Below are positions 9,087-18,865 of a stretch of DNA of 64,000 nt, piece after piece (positions within the stretch are counted from its first letter, which is position 1; every line of letters starts with the position of its first letter). The notes beneath the pieces are model-generated. The model was not told the DNA's origin. It saw only the letters and a program-made list of their open reading frames with translations, and ran no database searches. The DNA is from Bacillus sp. THAF10. GTDB taxonomy: Bacteria; Bacillota; Bacilli; Bacillales; Bacillaceae_I. The stretch lies in NCBI RefSeq assembly GCF_009363695.1, contig NZ_CP045403.1:1840001-1904000 (forward strand). The letters are read 5' to 3'. Made by a program: the position numbers and the translations under genes.

Positions 9087-9911
9087 ATGAACTCAGTAAT
9101 TTCTAAAGACGGAACACGAATTGTGTATGACAAACTTGGGCAAGGCTCCCCTCTCATTCTGGTGGGAGGTGCGTTCAGCTACCGAAAATTTTCGGGAATA
9201 GTGAAGATTGCTAATCTATTGTCAGAACAATTCACGGTTTATAACTATGATCGCCGTGGCCGTGGAGATAGCGGTGACACTCAACAATATGCGATAACAC
9301 GAGAGATTGAAGATCTTCAAGCAATCATTAATGAAGCAGGAGGCGAGGCTTATGTTTGGGGATTGTCATCGGGGGCAGTTCTTGCCCTGCAGGCAGCTGC
9401 CAATGGGGCAAACATTACGAAATTAGCCCTACACGAACCTCCATTCGTTGTCGATGATATGGGTCACAAGCCGCCAAAAGATTTTAAACGGCACGTTCAT
9501 AAGTTGATAGAAGATAATCGCAGAGCTGAGACCATTAAGTACTTTATGACAAAGGGGATGGGTGCACCTTCTTTCATTGTTCACTTAATGAGCGTGATGC
9601 CAGGTATGTGGTCTAACCTGATGGCTGTTGCTCACACACTTCCTTATGATGCTGCTTTGTTGGATGGATATATGGATGGAAAACCATTGCCTACCAAATT
9701 GTGGAGCTCAGTCACGATGCCGACGCTAGTGCTTGAAGGCAGCGAAAGCCCTACAAGTCTTCGTCATGGTGCGCAGGCACTTGTTAAAGTGCTGCCCAAT
9801 GCGAAACTGTTGAGTAAAAAAGGACTTGGCCATACGAAGAAACTGAATACAACAATCATTTCATCGGAGCTTTCGGCATTTTTTAAGAACAAACACTACG
9901 TTGAAGTGTAA
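9087..9911 (+). CDS. Alpha/beta hydrolase (copy 1 of two paralogs)
   Basis: This 274-residue alpha/beta-hydrolase-fold protein begins at an ATG with AAAGGAGAG upstream. The nucleophile elbow is GLSSG. The oxyanion region follows LILVGGAF, the NYDRRGRGDSGD loop follows strand 4, and the likely catalytic His is in GLGHTKKL. The substrate is unknown. It is clearly paralogous to the gene at 10852-11658, sharing ISKDGT, YNYDRRGRG and SSGAVLAL. Between them lie a DUF998 gene and a decayed SRPBCC gene. Confidence 0.8.
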   Translation: MNSVISKDGTRIVYDKLGQGSPLILVGGAFSYRKFSGIVKIANLLSEQFTVYNYDRRGRGDSGDTQQYAITREIEDLQAIINEAGGEAYVWGLSSGAVLALQAAANGANITKLALHEPPFVVDDMGHKPPKDFKRHVHKLIEDNRRAETIKYFMTKGMGAPSFIVHLMSVMPGMWSNLMAVAHTLPYDAALLDGYMDGKPLPTKLWSSVTMPTLVLEGSESPTSLRHGAQALVKVLPNAKLLSKKGLGHTKKLNTTIISSELSAFFKNKHYVEV

Positions 9912-9970
9912 TGGAGTGATGCTTTTACTTTAAACATTCCAAAATGGGAAACAAGAAAGGGAGAATACTA

Positions 9971-10633
9971 ATGCAGATTGCTTATATCAATAAGAAAAAT
10001 GAAAGTTTTATAAGACGGCTTTTACTTTGTGGAATAGTTTCTGCACCACTGTTCTTCGTATTGGCTATTGTTCAAGCGTTTACACGTACAGGATATGATA
10101 TAAAACGCCATGCTATCAGTACATTAATGTTAGGTGACTTAGGCTGGATCCAAAGTGCAAATTTCGTTATTACCGGGTTGCTTTCAGTTCTAGCGGCTAT
10201 TGGGTTACAAAAGTTATTACGAGGCAGTAGGGGTGGCACATGGGGAGCTTTACTCGTCGGAATTTATGGAATGGGTATGATTGTCGCTGGATTATTTCGC
10301 CCAGATCCCGGTCTTGGTTTTCCAGAAGGTGCTCCTGCTAATATGCCTACATCCATGAGTGTCCATGCTGCACTCCACTCTATGGCTTTCTTTATCTCCT
10401 TTATTTGCCTGATTGTTGCAACGATTATCTTTGCACGTCTGTTTGCATCACAAGGACATCATAAGTGGAAAATTTATTGTATAGCAACGGGAATTCTTCC
10501 GCCATTGCTGATTTTTTTAGGGATGGTGATAAACAGTTGGACCGGAATCATCATGGGGTGTGCTGGAATCGTTGCTTTCGGCTGGGTATCCGCTCTTGCC
10601 GCCAGATTGCACACTGAAGTATCTTACAATTGA
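9971..10633 (+). CDS. DUF998 family membrane protein
   Basis: This 220-residue protein has about six membrane segments, with a conserved core of the DUF998 type (YDIKRHAISTLMLGDLGWIQ, then GLFRPDPGLGFPEGAP). Function of the family is not established. I start at ATG 9971, preceded by AAAGGGAG at an 8-nt distance; the ATG at 9944 overlaps the ribosome site region and lacks one of its own. It follows the first hydrolase by about 60 nt and may be co-transcribed with it. Confidence 0.75.
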   Translation: MQIAYINKKNESFIRRLLLCGIVSAPLFFVLAIVQAFTRTGYDIKRHAISTLMLGDLGWIQSANFVITGLLSVLAAIGLQKLLRGSRGGTWGALLVGIYGMGMIVAGLFRPDPGLGFPEGAPANMPTSMSVHAALHSMAFFISFICLIVATIIFARLFASQGHHKWKIYCIATGILPPLLIFLGMVINSWTGIIMGCAGIVAFGWVSALAARLHTEVSYN

Positions 10634-10659
10634 GCCAGAGGGATTTAACTTACAGGTGA

Positions 10660-10852
10660 CAAAATTATCACGAAGCGATACTGATTTTAGTTAAGATTGA
10701 AGATAAAGGAAGGCTCTATACTTAAGATCATTACTCGATTCAATACTGTAGAGGAGTTAAATAATGCTGAAGAAATAGGAATGGTTGATGGCTTTACGGA
10801 TGCTTTTAATCGCCTGGAAGAATATCTAATCACAATGAGTGGAGGGAAATGA
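10660..10852 (+). pseudogene. Decayed SRPBCC (AHSA1-like) gene remnant
   Basis: Two adjoining frames encode what looks like the last part of an SRPBCC/Activator-of-Hsp90 domain. Bases 10660-10722 read ILVKIEDKGRLYT before a stop. From about 10721 a shifted frame continues LKIITRFNTVEELNN, then EEIGMVDGFTDAFNRLEEYL, to a TGA at 10850-10852. The end matches the usual (G)M..G(W/F)...(L/F)(D/N)RL.E.L helix of the family. The start and the first two thirds are missing, and there is a frameshift, so it is not functional. Its stop overlaps the next gene's start. Confidence 0.6.
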
Positions 10853-11658
10853 TGAAAACTTTAATCTCAAAAGATGGAACTATAATAGCTTATGAAAAAC
10901 TAGGAACTGGCCCTTCGTTAGTATTAGTAGCATCTGCTGCAGCTGACCATAAAGATGCTATACAGCTAGCGGAACAGCTTTCTAAACATTTTACGGTTTA
11001 TAATTATGATCGTCGTGGAAGAGGTCAAAGCTCTGATTCTCCAGAGTATGCTGTTGAACGTGAAGTGGAGGACATCGAGGTTCTAATAAATGAGGCTGGT
11101 GGCAAAAGCATGTTATTTGGAAGTTCTTCAGGAGCCGTATTAGCGCTTGAAACAGCCAGCAAGCTTCAAGAAAAAGTAACGAAACTATTTATGTATGAAC
11201 CGCCTTTTGTTATTGATGATAGTCGTCCACGTGTTCCACCAAATTATGTTTCACATTTGAACAAATTGGTTGGCGATGGGAAACGTAGTGATGCAGTTGA
11301 GTACTTTATGAGTGAGGCGATTCGGATACCTTCTGAAATTTTGAATTTTATCAAAGCAGAGCCTTCATGGAAGTCAATGGAGAATATAGCTCATACACTT
11401 GTTTATGATGGGTTAATTATGGGTGAGACTCAATCAGGAAAACCATTACCTATTAACAAATGGGAAGTAAAGGTTCCAACAGCTGTGATGGTTGGAGAAA
11501 ATAGTGAATCATATTTTCATGCCGCTTCAAAGTCCCTTGTTGAATTGTTGCCTCAAGCTAAATACTTTACTCTTTTAGGTCAAGATCATTCTGCAGTTAT
11601 GTTTGCCCCAGACTTATTAGCCAAAGAGATGACAAGCTTCTTTTTTGAATCATCATGA
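10852..11658 (+). CDS. Alpha/beta hydrolase (copy 2 of two paralogs)
   Basis: This 268-residue alpha/beta-hydrolase has the nucleophile elbow GSSSG, the loop YNYDRRGRGQSSD and a candidate His in GQDHSAV. It is paralogous to the gene at 9087-9911, with similarity over the whole length. GGAGGG lies five bases before ATG 10852; the overlapping ATG 10849 is too close. The start overlaps the end of the SRPBCC remnant, so the two may once have been one operon. Substrate unknown. Confidence 0.8.
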   Translation: MKTLISKDGTIIAYEKLGTGPSLVLVASAAADHKDAIQLAEQLSKHFTVYNYDRRGRGQSSDSPEYAVEREVEDIEVLINEAGGKSMLFGSSSGAVLALETASKLQEKVTKLFMYEPPFVIDDSRPRVPPNYVSHLNKLVGDGKRSDAVEYFMSEAIRIPSEILNFIKAEPSWKSMENIAHTLVYDGLIMGETQSGKPLPINKWEVKVPTAVMVGENSESYFHAASKSLVELLPQAKYFTLLGQDHSAVMFAPDLLAKEMTSFFFESS

Positions 11659-11685
11659 CGATTCATATGAAGTATCGATTTAAAG

Positions 11686-11722
11686 AAAGGGAACTCCGTT
11701 GTTTTGGAGTTCCTTTGTTTCA
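11686..11722 (+). terminator. Terminator after hydrolase copy 2
   Basis: The arms GGGAACTCC and GGAGTTCC (within 11686-11697 and 11706-11716) form a stem followed by a T-rich stretch. Confidence 0.7.
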
Positions 11723-11783
11723 TTAAAGTCAGATAATTGAAACATTTTTAAAAAGGAGTAATAAATTTGCTCTCCTTGTATTT

Positions 11784-12113
11784 TTATCTTCCATGGTTTA
11801 AATTACGTTGTTTAATGAAATTTTTAATCAAGAAAATGATACCAATAATGAAATAGAGAATTCCGTTGCTCACGATGACTATACCTATGAAAGCAGCTCC
11901 AAAGGCTGCTCCTACACCGTCTCCTCCCATACTGTGGTCAATTTTCACAAAAACAAAACCCGATATAAAAGCAATTATTGGACCTAGAATTCCAATAATT
12001 AAACCAGCCCCCCATAAAGGCATTTTCCTTTTCTTGTACAAAGTTATTGCTAAGAAATTTACCACTATAAGACTCAAAAATAATACGCTCCAAATTATTC
12101 CATCGCCATTCAT
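11784..12113 (-). CDS. Small multispanning membrane protein, unrecognised
   Basis: This 109-residue protein has three or four hydrophobic helices: ILSVLFLSLIVVNFLAI-like near the start, a Gly/Ile-rich second helix, and AAFIGIVIVSNGILYF near the end. The tail is basic (KNFIKQRNLNHGR). The ATG at 12113 has AAGGAGA eight bases upstream. I do not recognise a family. It is transcribed against its neighbours in the accessory interval. Confidence 0.6.
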   Translation of the reverse strand: MNGDGIIWSVLFLSLIVVNFLAITLYKKRKMPLWGAGLIIGILGPIIAFISGFVFVKIDHSMGGDGVGAAFGAAFIGIVIVSNGILYFIIGIIFLIKNFIKQRNLNHGR

Positions 12114-12284
12114 ATAAGTATCTCCTTCAGATATTTTTAGGATAAACCTTTTTTAACAATATTACCCTTTACTCGAATACCGCTTTGTTACTAATTTGGA
12201 AAATTATGATGTTCTAAGTTTAGCATAGATCACATCTGTTAACATAGCTTTATCCAGCCTTAGCTAAAATCAACTCATGGTAAT

Positions 12285-12320
12285 GAACCCTCTACATAAA
12301 GTGTTGAGGGTTCGTTTTAT
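12285..12320 (+). terminator. Orphan terminator-like hairpin
   Basis: An 8-bp stem (12285-12292 with 12306-12313) is followed by GTTTTATTT, but no rightward gene ends before it. It may be the relic of a lost gene. Nothing else is apparent in 12114-12400. Confidence 0.5.
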
Positions 12321-12414
12321 TTAATAACTTTTAGGCTATAAAACTGATTTTCTGTGAAATGGTTACCATTTATTTCCTGTTAAAATACACTATTGTATGG
12401 AAGGTGATAATGGT

Positions 12415-13230
12415 ATGAAAATTGTATTGGATGGTGGGCATCACCCTGAGACAGCTGGAAAACGTGCACCAGATGACTCACTAAGAGAGGCGCAGTTCAA
12501 CTTTCAAGTTGCAGAATACACACGAGAAGAACTATTAACTTATGAAGGAGTCCAAGTCTTATTTACTCATGATTATGGACGGGATGTACCTTTAGTGGAG
12601 AGAACAAATAAAGCAAACGAATGGGATGGAGATATTTTAGTTTCCATCCATGCAAATGCTTTTGGTGATGGTAAAACTTTTAATAATGTTAGAGGAATTG
12701 AAACGTATTCTTGGAATGGTCCCTCCCCAAATGGTGATAGATTAGCCATTGAAATTCAAAGAAAAATGATGGAGTTTACCAAACACCCTAGCAACCGAGG
12801 GCATAAACAAGCAGACTTCCACATGTTACGTGAATTTAAGCGCGCCGCAGCCCTTGTGGAATGTGGATTTATGACAAACAGAGAAGACCTTGCTTTACTC
12901 AAGTCAGATACCTATCGAAAGACTTGTGCTAAAGCCATCACTGCAGCAATTGTTGGGGTTTATAACTTAACAAAAATAAAGGAGGAGCCATTTATGTTAG
13001 AGCGAGCGATTGTCATAAATTCAGCAGCTGATTATCCTGTTGCTGAATTCTTAGCAAGGTTTTTGAAAAGCCCGATTCATCCACGGAAGAATGCAGAAGA
13101 AACTCAAGTTGCTAAAGAAATCTTCGTTGTAGGTGGTACACAAGCAGGATTAAAAGGAACGAATTTTATTGTTTTATCAGGTGAAAATCGATTTGAGACA
13201 GCAGCGAAAGTAAAAGCCTATATCGGATAA
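12415..13230 (+). CDS. N-acetylmuramoyl-L-alanine amidase, phage-type endolysin
   Basis: This 271-residue protein has an N-terminal Amidase_3 zinc domain: IVLDGGHHPET with the first zinc His, then SIHANAFGD, and VECGFMTNREDL with the catalytic Glu. The C-terminal part (from about residue 195) resembles a cell-wall-binding repeat 2 module, ending in LSGENRFETAAKVKAYIG. There is no signal peptide, which fits a holin-dependent phage lysin. ATG 12415 has AAGGTGAT at a good distance. A holin gene follows after one unknown gene. Confidence 0.85.
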   Translation: MKIVLDGGHHPETAGKRAPDDSLREAQFNFQVAEYTREELLTYEGVQVLFTHDYGRDVPLVERTNKANEWDGDILVSIHANAFGDGKTFNNVRGIETYSWNGPSPNGDRLAIEIQRKMMEFTKHPSNRGHKQADFHMLREFKRAAALVECGFMTNREDLALLKSDTYRKTCAKAITAAIVGVYNLTKIKEEPFMLERAIVINSAADYPVAEFLARFLKSPIHPRKNAEETQVAKEIFVVGGTQAGLKGTNFIVLSGENRFETAAKVKAYIG

Positions 13231-13291
13231 GTATGGGTAAAATGAAGTTAATTTCATAAATGCTTCCGTGACCACGGGGGCAATGTTTCCT

Positions 13292-13319
13292 AACCCATTC
13301 CTTGCGAAAGGGTTTTTTC
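13292..13319 (+). terminator. Terminator after the amidase
   Basis: A short imperfect stem built on AACCC/GGGTT is followed by six T. Confidence 0.5.
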
Positions 13320-13386
13320 TTATGCCTGTCATATTCTCTTAATCTATACAATATGCTTTACTATCACAATTATTGAGGAGGCGTAC

Positions 13387-13791
13387 ATGGCAAAGACGCA
13401 TCAACCAAACATTACCGCTGAAATGATTCAACAGTATTACGAATACCACAAGCAGAAAAAAGAGCTAGAGAGTCAAATGGAAGAGTTGAAGGAAAAGTTC
13501 CATCTCTATTTTGACAATAGCTTTGGTAAGGATGAGAAAGCCGAAATTGTCATGGGTGGCTTTAAGCTTCAGCGTCAAGTGCGTAAGTCAGAAAAGTTTA
13601 AGGATGAACCAACTCTGCAACGATTAGATGAATTAAATATGACAGAATTGATTCAAGTGGTTCGTAAGCCTGATGATTCAAAAATAAAGGCTGCAATTCA
13701 GTTAAATTTAATAAAGGTAGAAGATCTAGAAGGATGTTTAGTGACGAATTCTTCCACAGCAATCTCTGTAAAGCCAGTAACACCACGATAA
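13387..13791 (+). CDS. Unknown protein between amidase and holin
   Basis: This 134-residue cytosolic-looking protein starts with a strong TGAGGAGG site. Residues about 15-45 (YYEYHKQKKELESQMEELKE) are predicted helical and coiled-coil-like. The remainder is mixed, with KLQRQVRKSEKF and a Val/Thr-rich tail. I do not recognise it. The gene lies 156 nt after the amidase and 23 nt before the holin, so it may be part of a lysis module or a host gene next to it. Confidence 0.6.
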   Translation: MAKTHQPNITAEMIQQYYEYHKQKKELESQMEELKEKFHLYFDNSFGKDEKAEIVMGGFKLQRQVRKSEKFKDEPTLQRLDELNMTELIQVVRKPDDSKIKAAIQLNLIKVEDLEGCLVTNSSTAISVKPVTPR

Positions 13792-13814
13792 ACATAGGAA
13801 AAGAGGGAGAAAAG

Positions 13815-14063
13815 ATGTCTGAGAACTCACAAGAAAATAAGGTGACGATAAGGCCGGTTTCAAAGGGTGCATGGTTTCGGATTGTTTTTCTCGCGTTAGC
13901 GCTTGTGAATCAAGTGTTGGTGGTCTATGGAAAGTCACCTCTACCCATCACGCAAGATGAATTAAAGGAGCTTGTTACAGCAGTGTGGACTGGTGTGGCA
14001 GCGCTGTATGCTTGGTGGAAGGATAATGATTGGACTGTAAAAGCAAGAAGCAGAGTCAAATAA
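13815..14063 (+). CDS. Holin of the SPP1/BhlB type
   Basis: This 82-residue protein has a hydrophobic helix (AWFRIVFLALALVNQVLVVY), then GKSPLPITQDEL, a second helix (VWTGVAALYAWW) and a basic tail. This matches the Holin_SPP1 family that includes BhlB of prophage SP-beta. Holins form membrane lesions that let the endolysin reach the wall. ATG 13815 follows AAGAGGGAG. The pair amidase/holin is the only phage-like content nearby; no head, tail or integrase genes are present. Confidence 0.82.
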   Translation: MSENSQENKVTIRPVSKGAWFRIVFLALALVNQVLVVYGKSPLPITQDELKELVTAVWTGVAALYAWWKDNDWTVKARSRVK

Positions 14064-14070
14064 ACTAGGC

Positions 14071-14192
14071 AAAAGCTGTATTTCCAAAGTTTGTTTCTAC
14101 GTATATCTATATTACCTGTTGTCGTGCTCTTTTCTTGGAGGGAGAATGAAATATATGCCCATTTTTTTTTCTTAAATATAGGGAAAAGTCAT
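14071..14192 (+). repeat. Decayed copy of the 191-bp mini-gene repeat
   Basis: This stretch aligns with the complement of the tandem units at 47133-47704 and with the copy at 34574-34755. It retains AAAAGCTGT at the left end, the core TGTCGTGCTCTTTTCTTGGAGGG and a GGAAAAGTC near the right end. After GGAGGG a short frame MPIFFS-stop can be read at the position of the seven-codon frame in other copies. The promoter-like and hairpin parts are degraded. Confidence 0.6.
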
Positions 14193-14210
14193 AATTTTTT
14201 CCTAAGAAAG

Positions 14211-14246
14211 AAAAGAGGTGTCAACGATCGTTGACACCTCTTTTTT
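14211..14246. terminator. Perfect 34-nt palindrome ending lexA
   Basis: Bases 14211-14244 form a perfect inverted repeat (17 + 17) with T runs on both strands. It should stop transcription from lexA on the left-going strand and from the holin side. Confidence 0.88.
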
Positions 14247-14856
14247 AATGGATATTACGGTATACACCAATTACTTTACCTAAAATACTTACATTGCGAA
14301 CAATAATTGGTTCTAAGGTAGAATTTTCTGGCTGCAAACGGATATAATCCTTTTCTTTAAAGAAGCGTTTAACAGTAGCCTCGTCCTCTTCTGTCATCGC
14401 AACCACAATATCACCATTATTGGCAGATTGCTGCTGTCGAACAATGACATAATCCCCATCTAAAATTCCAGCCTCGATCATACTATCACCCATTACCTCA
14501 AGCATGAACACTTGTTCATCTGGAGCGACATAACGGTCAGGAAGTGGGAAGTAATCCTCCACATTTTCAATAGCTGTAATAGGCTGACCTGCAGTAACTT
14601 TACCTATGATAGGAACATTGACTGCTGAAATTTTAGGAACTAGCTCATCCTCCATAATTTCAATCGCTCGAGGCTTTGTAGGGTCTCTACGTATTAATCC
14701 CTTGCTTTCTAGTCTAGCTAAGTGGCCATGAACGGTAGAACTTGATGCAAGGCCAACTGCTTCACCAATTTCACGAACCGAAGGCGGATAGCCTTTTGCT
14801 TGTACTTCTTGTTTTATATACTCCAAGATGTCCTGTTGTCTTTTTGATAGTTTCAT
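14245..14856 (-). CDS. lexA: SOS repressor LexA
   Basis: LexA represses DNA-damage genes and self-cleaves when stimulated by RecA filaments. The winged-helix N-terminus ([20 protein letters not shown]) is followed by the S24 peptidase domain, with the cleavage site Ala89-Gly90 (KVTAGQ), nucleophile Ser125 in MGDSM and general base Lys163 in ATVKRFF. I start at ATG 14856 (203 residues) with AGAGGTG upstream, matching homologs; an upstream Met at 14916 lies in the promoter region. It is divergent from yneB. Confidence 0.96.
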   Translation of the reverse strand: MKLSKRQQDILEYIKQEVQAKGYPPSVREIGEAVGLASSSTVHGHLARLESKGLIRRDPTKPRAIEIMEDELVPKISAVNVPIIGKVTAGQPITAIENVEDYFPLPDRYVAPDEQVFMLEVMGDSMIEAGILDGDYVIVRQQQSANNGDIVVAMTEEDEATVKRFFKEKDYIRLQPENSTLEPIIVRNVSILGKVIGVYRNIH

Positions 14857-14887
14857 ATACCGCACCTCTATCATTTTTATTATGTCA

Positions 14888-15666
<779 letters not shown>

Positions 15667-15710
15667 TAAGATAAAACATATCTTCACCTGAAAGAAAGAA
15701 GGAGATTTAC

Positions 15711-15941
15711 ATGCTATCAAAAGAGAAGATTGCCCGAATTAATGCATTATCCAAAAAGAAAAAAACAACAGGGCTAACAAAAGAAGAAGAAGTAGAACAA
15801 AAGAAGCTACGCGAGGAGTATATCAAGACGTTTCGTGCTTCCATGGAAAACACGTTGCAAGGGGTAACGATAGTCGACCCTGAGGGAAATGATGTTACTC
15901 CTGAAAAGTTAAAAGAAAGCAAAAAGAATTTAAAGCATTAA
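15711..15941 (+). CDS. ynzC: YnzC, DUF896 family
   Basis: This 76-residue cytosolic protein matches the DUF896 family: [18 protein letters not shown], then [17 protein letters not shown] and [17 protein letters not shown]. The N-terminal half is a helical hairpin. YnzC is SOS-linked through the yneB operon in B. subtilis; its function is unknown. AGAAGGAG precedes the ATG, 44 nt after yneB. Confidence 0.92.
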   Translation: MLSKEKIARINALSKKKKTTGLTKEEEVEQKKLREEYIKTFRASMENTLQGVTIVDPEGNDVTPEKLKESKKNLKH

Positions 15942-16030
15942 TCGCTATTTTTCAGAACATTGGAACATACTATTTATGATAAAATAGAATCTTTCCAAGA
16001 GAATAAAGAGAAAGAGAAAGGATGGAAAAA

Positions 16031-18037
16031 ATGACACAACAGATAGATCAACTTTCCATTAATACAATTCGTACATTATCCATTGATGCAATTGAGAAGG
16101 CAAATTCCGGACATCCAGGGATGCCGATGGGTGCAGCACCTATGGGTTATTCGTTATGGACTAGATTTATGAACCATAACCCTAACAACCCTAATTGGTT
16201 TAACAGAGACCGCTTTGTTCTTTCTGCGGGTCATGGTTCGATGTTACTTTACAGTCTCCTGCATTTAGGTGGGTACGACGTTTCCATGGACGACCTGAAA
16301 GAATTTCGTCAATGGGGTAGCAAAACACCAGGCCACCCAGAGTTTGGCCACACACCTGGAGTAGATGCTACTACTGGTCCTCTTGGACAAGGTATTGCAA
16401 TGGGTGTTGGAATGGCAATGGCAGAAAGACACTTAGCTGCAACCTATAATAAAGAGGATATGGAGCTTGTTAATCACTATACATACAGCATTTGTGGTGA
16501 TGGCGACTTAATGGAAGGGATTTCTGGTGAATCTGCATCCCTTGCTGCACACTTAAAGCTTGGTCGCTTCATCGTTCTTTACGATTCCAACGACATTTCC
16601 CTTGATGGCGATTTAGACCGCTCATTCTCTGAGAGTGTGGAGCTACGTTTCAAAGGATATGGCTGGCAATACATTCGTGTAGAGGATGGAAACAATCTTG
16701 AAGAAATTGCCGCAGCAGTAGAAGAAGCCCGTAGCGATGTAAACCGCCCAACACTAATTGAGGTAAAAACAACGATTGGTTACGGCTCACCTAACCGCTC
16801 TGGTACTTCTGATGTTCACGGAGCTCCTCTTGGCTCTGATGAGCTGAAGCTTACTAAAGAGTATTACAAATGGACATTTGAAAGTGACTTCCATGTACCT
16901 GAAGAAGTATATGCTCATTTTAAACAAACAGTCGCGGAAAAAGGGGGAAAAGCTGAAGCAGAATGGAACGAGCTTTTCCAACAATATAAAGAAAAATATC
17001 CTGAACTAGGAAATCAATTAGAATCAGCAATGGCTGGTCAACTTCCAGAAGGCTGGGATAAAGACCTTCCTGTATATGAAGAAGGAAAAAGCCTTGCTTC
17101 ACGTGCTTCCTCTGGTGAAGTGCTAAATGCAATTGCTAAAAATGTCCCTTATTTCTTTGGAGGATCTGCTGACTTAGCGGGCTCCAACAAAACTAATATT
17201 AAAAACGAAGCGGACTTTACTGCAGAAGATTACAGTGGACGAAACATTTGGTTTGGTGTTCGTGAATTTGCAATGGGTGCAGCGTTAAATGGGATGGCTT
17301 TACACGGTGGTTTAAAAGTATATGGAGGAACATTCTTCGTATTCTCAGACTATCTTCGTCCAGCAATTCGTCTTGCAGCGCTACAGCAACTTCCAGTAAC
17401 ATTTGTGTTTACGCATGATAGCATTGCTGTTGGAGAAGATGGCCCGACTCACGAGCCAATTGAACAACTTCCATCCTTGCGTGCGATGCCAAATCTTTCT
17501 GTGATTCGTCCTGCAGATGGAAACGAAACAGCAGCAGCATGGAAGGTTGCAATGGAATCAGAAAAAACTCCAACAGCATTAGTGTTAACACGTCAAAACC
17601 TGCCAACAATCAAAGGAACCGATCAAACGGCACTTGAAGGAGTTAGAAAAGGTGCCTATGTCATTTCTGAGTCTGGAAAAGACATTGCCGATGCCTTATT
17701 GCTAGCTACTGGGTCTGAGGTTGGACTTGCTGTGGAAGCTCAAAAAGCATTACAACAAGAAGGAATTCATGTATCGGTTGTCAGCATGCCAGCATGGGAT
17801 CGTTTTGAGCAACAATCCCAAGAATACAAAAATTCCGTCCTGCCAAAAGATGTGAAGAAACGCTTAGGTATTGAAATGGCTACTCCACTAGGCTGGGAGC
17901 GTTATACTGGAGACGAAGGGGACGTGCTAGCCATTAACACATTTGGTGCCTCTGCTCCAGGAGAGAGAATTATGAAAGAGTATGGCTTTACTGTTGAAAA
18001 TGTAGTAGCAAGAGTGAAAGCCTTGCTAGATAAGTAA
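16031..18037 (+). CDS. tkt: Transketolase
   Basis: Transketolase moves two-carbon units between sugar phosphates in the pentose phosphate pathway, using thiamine diphosphate. The 668 residues have the usual order: TPP domain ([21 protein letters not shown] with the TPP motif GDG...N), pyrimidine domain ([13 protein letters not shown] with the Glu, then [17 protein letters not shown]) and C-terminal domain. I choose ATG 16031 because GAAAGGA lies eight bases upstream; ATG 16022 is only two bases from it. Order lexA-yneB-ynzC-tkt follows B. subtilis. Confidence 0.96.
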   Translation: MTQQIDQLSINTIRTLSIDAIEKANSGHPGMPMGAAPMGYSLWTRFMNHNPNNPNWFNRDRFVLSAGHGSMLLYSLLHLGGYDVSMDDLKEFRQWGSKTPGHPEFGHTPGVDATTGPLGQGIAMGVGMAMAERHLAATYNKEDMELVNHYTYSICGDGDLMEGISGESASLAAHLKLGRFIVLYDSNDISLDGDLDRSFSESVELRFKGYGWQYIRVEDGNNLEEIAAAVEEARSDVNRPTLIEVKTTIGYGSPNRSGTSDVHGAPLGSDELKLTKEYYKWTFESDFHVPEEVYAHFKQTVAEKGGKAEAEWNELFQQYKEKYPELGNQLESAMAGQLPEGWDKDLPVYEEGKSLASRASSGEVLNAIAKNVPYFFGGSADLAGSNKTNIKNEADFTAEDYSGRNIWFGVREFAMGAALNGMALHGGLKVYGGTFFVFSDYLRPAIRLAALQQLPVTFVFTHDSIAVGEDGPTHEPIEQLPSLRAMPNLSVIRPADGNETAAAWKVAMESEKTPTALVLTRQNLPTIKGTDQTALEGVRKGAYVISESGKDIADALLLATGSEVGLAVEAQKALQQEGIHVSVVSMPAWDRFEQQSQEYKNSVLPKDVKKRLGIEMATPLGWERYTGDEGDVLAINTFGASAPGERIMKEYGFTVENVVARVKALLDK

Positions 18038-18046
18038 AAAGTATCG

Positions 18047-18078
18047 AGACTGCTCGCTAAGGTGAGCAGTCTTTTTTC
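18047..18078 (+). terminator. tkt terminator
   Basis: A perfect 9-bp stem (18047-18055 with 18064-18072) is followed by a T run. Confidence 0.88.
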
Positions 18079-18120
18079 GTTGTTTAGGAAATTATAAAAA
18101 ATATGTCTGTGGATATCTGT

Positions 18121-18335
18121 GAACAAAAGTAGCAGCGTCCACTCCATGCGCCAGCGACTAGCAAACTTCCCTCACCTCCTTACGATAAGGCAACACGAAA
18201 AAGCATCCGCTCTTCGTGTTTTCTTTATCTCATACGGCTCAGTGCCACGAAAAGTGAAGCGGCTCGTTCAGCCGCTGCAACTAGACAAAGTTTGTACGTC
18301 GCAAAACGGGCGCATTGCCCTTTTGTTCTTCATTC
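18121..18335 (+). other. GC-richer structured non-coding element, three hairpins
   Basis: The 400-bp gap between tkt and sirA holds a stretch richer in G+C than its surroundings. It contains three stems: 18192-18199 with 18213-18220; 18258-18264 with 18270-18276 (AGCGGCT/AGCCGCT); and 18302-18311 with 18317-18325 (CAAAA.GGGC/GCCCTTTTG, one bulge). A 78-codon frame over it (18119-18355) has no ribosome site and no protein-like composition. It resembles, in general style, GC-rich dispersed repeats known from Bacillaceae intergenic regions; only one copy is in this window. Confidence 0.5.
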
Positions 18336-18439
18336 GACTAAAATTGACAAAATAAGTGTAGGTCTTTTTACACTATCAGACAAAATTTTCCTCTTTCATC
18401 CCTTATAATAGATAGACTAGGGTATGTGGAGGTGTCAAG

Positions 18440-18865
18440 ATGCGTGAGTATATGATTTATTTAATAGAAGAAGAAATAGCGAAACACTATGCAGGCAATG
18501 AAATAAAATTGTTTCAGTTATTTCAACAATATGAACAAGATGAAAGACTCCATAGCATTGTAAAGCAACAAGTAGACTATGTTACCTTAGCAATTCCTGC
18601 TATTCAACTACAGCAATCATTAAATAGAGCACTTAAATTGACGAATAACTATCACTCATTCCACCATAAAGTAGAAAAGGAAGATTCGTCTGCAAATCTT
18701 ATCATTTATGAAAAATATCTAAAACTAATTTCCACCGGCTCTTTTGAAGCGGAGGCGATCTTTTTTGAAGTTATTCGCAAACAAGCCCCTTATTTCCTCG
18801 CGATCGATACTAAATCCAAACGATATGGGTGGTTGCAACCAATAAAACAAAGAAAATTTGTTTGA
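18440..18865 (+). CDS. sirA: SirA (YneE), sporulation inhibitor of replication
   Basis: SirA binds domain I of DnaA and blocks new rounds of replication when cells commit to sporulation. The 141-residue product keeps the family's N-terminus (YMIYLIEEEIAKHYAGNE) and its C-terminal block (AEAIFFEVIRKQAPYFLAID, SKRYGWLQPIKQRKFV). GGAGGTG lies before the ATG. Position between tkt and yneF matches B. subtilis. In that species it is switched on by Spo0A; I did not identify a clear 0A box here. Confidence 0.92.
   Translation: MREYMIYLIEEEIAKHYAGNEIKLFQLFQQYEQDERLHSIVKQQVDYVTLAIPAIQLQQSLNRALKLTNNYHSFHHKVEKEDSSANLIIYEKYLKLISTGSFEAEAIFFEVIRKQAPYFLAIDTKSKRYGWLQPIKQRKFV

Noticed and set aside
18119..18355. 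78-codon frame between tkt and sirA
   Set aside because: No ribosome site, composition follows a series of hairpins, and the product resembles no protein; treated as structured non-coding DNA.
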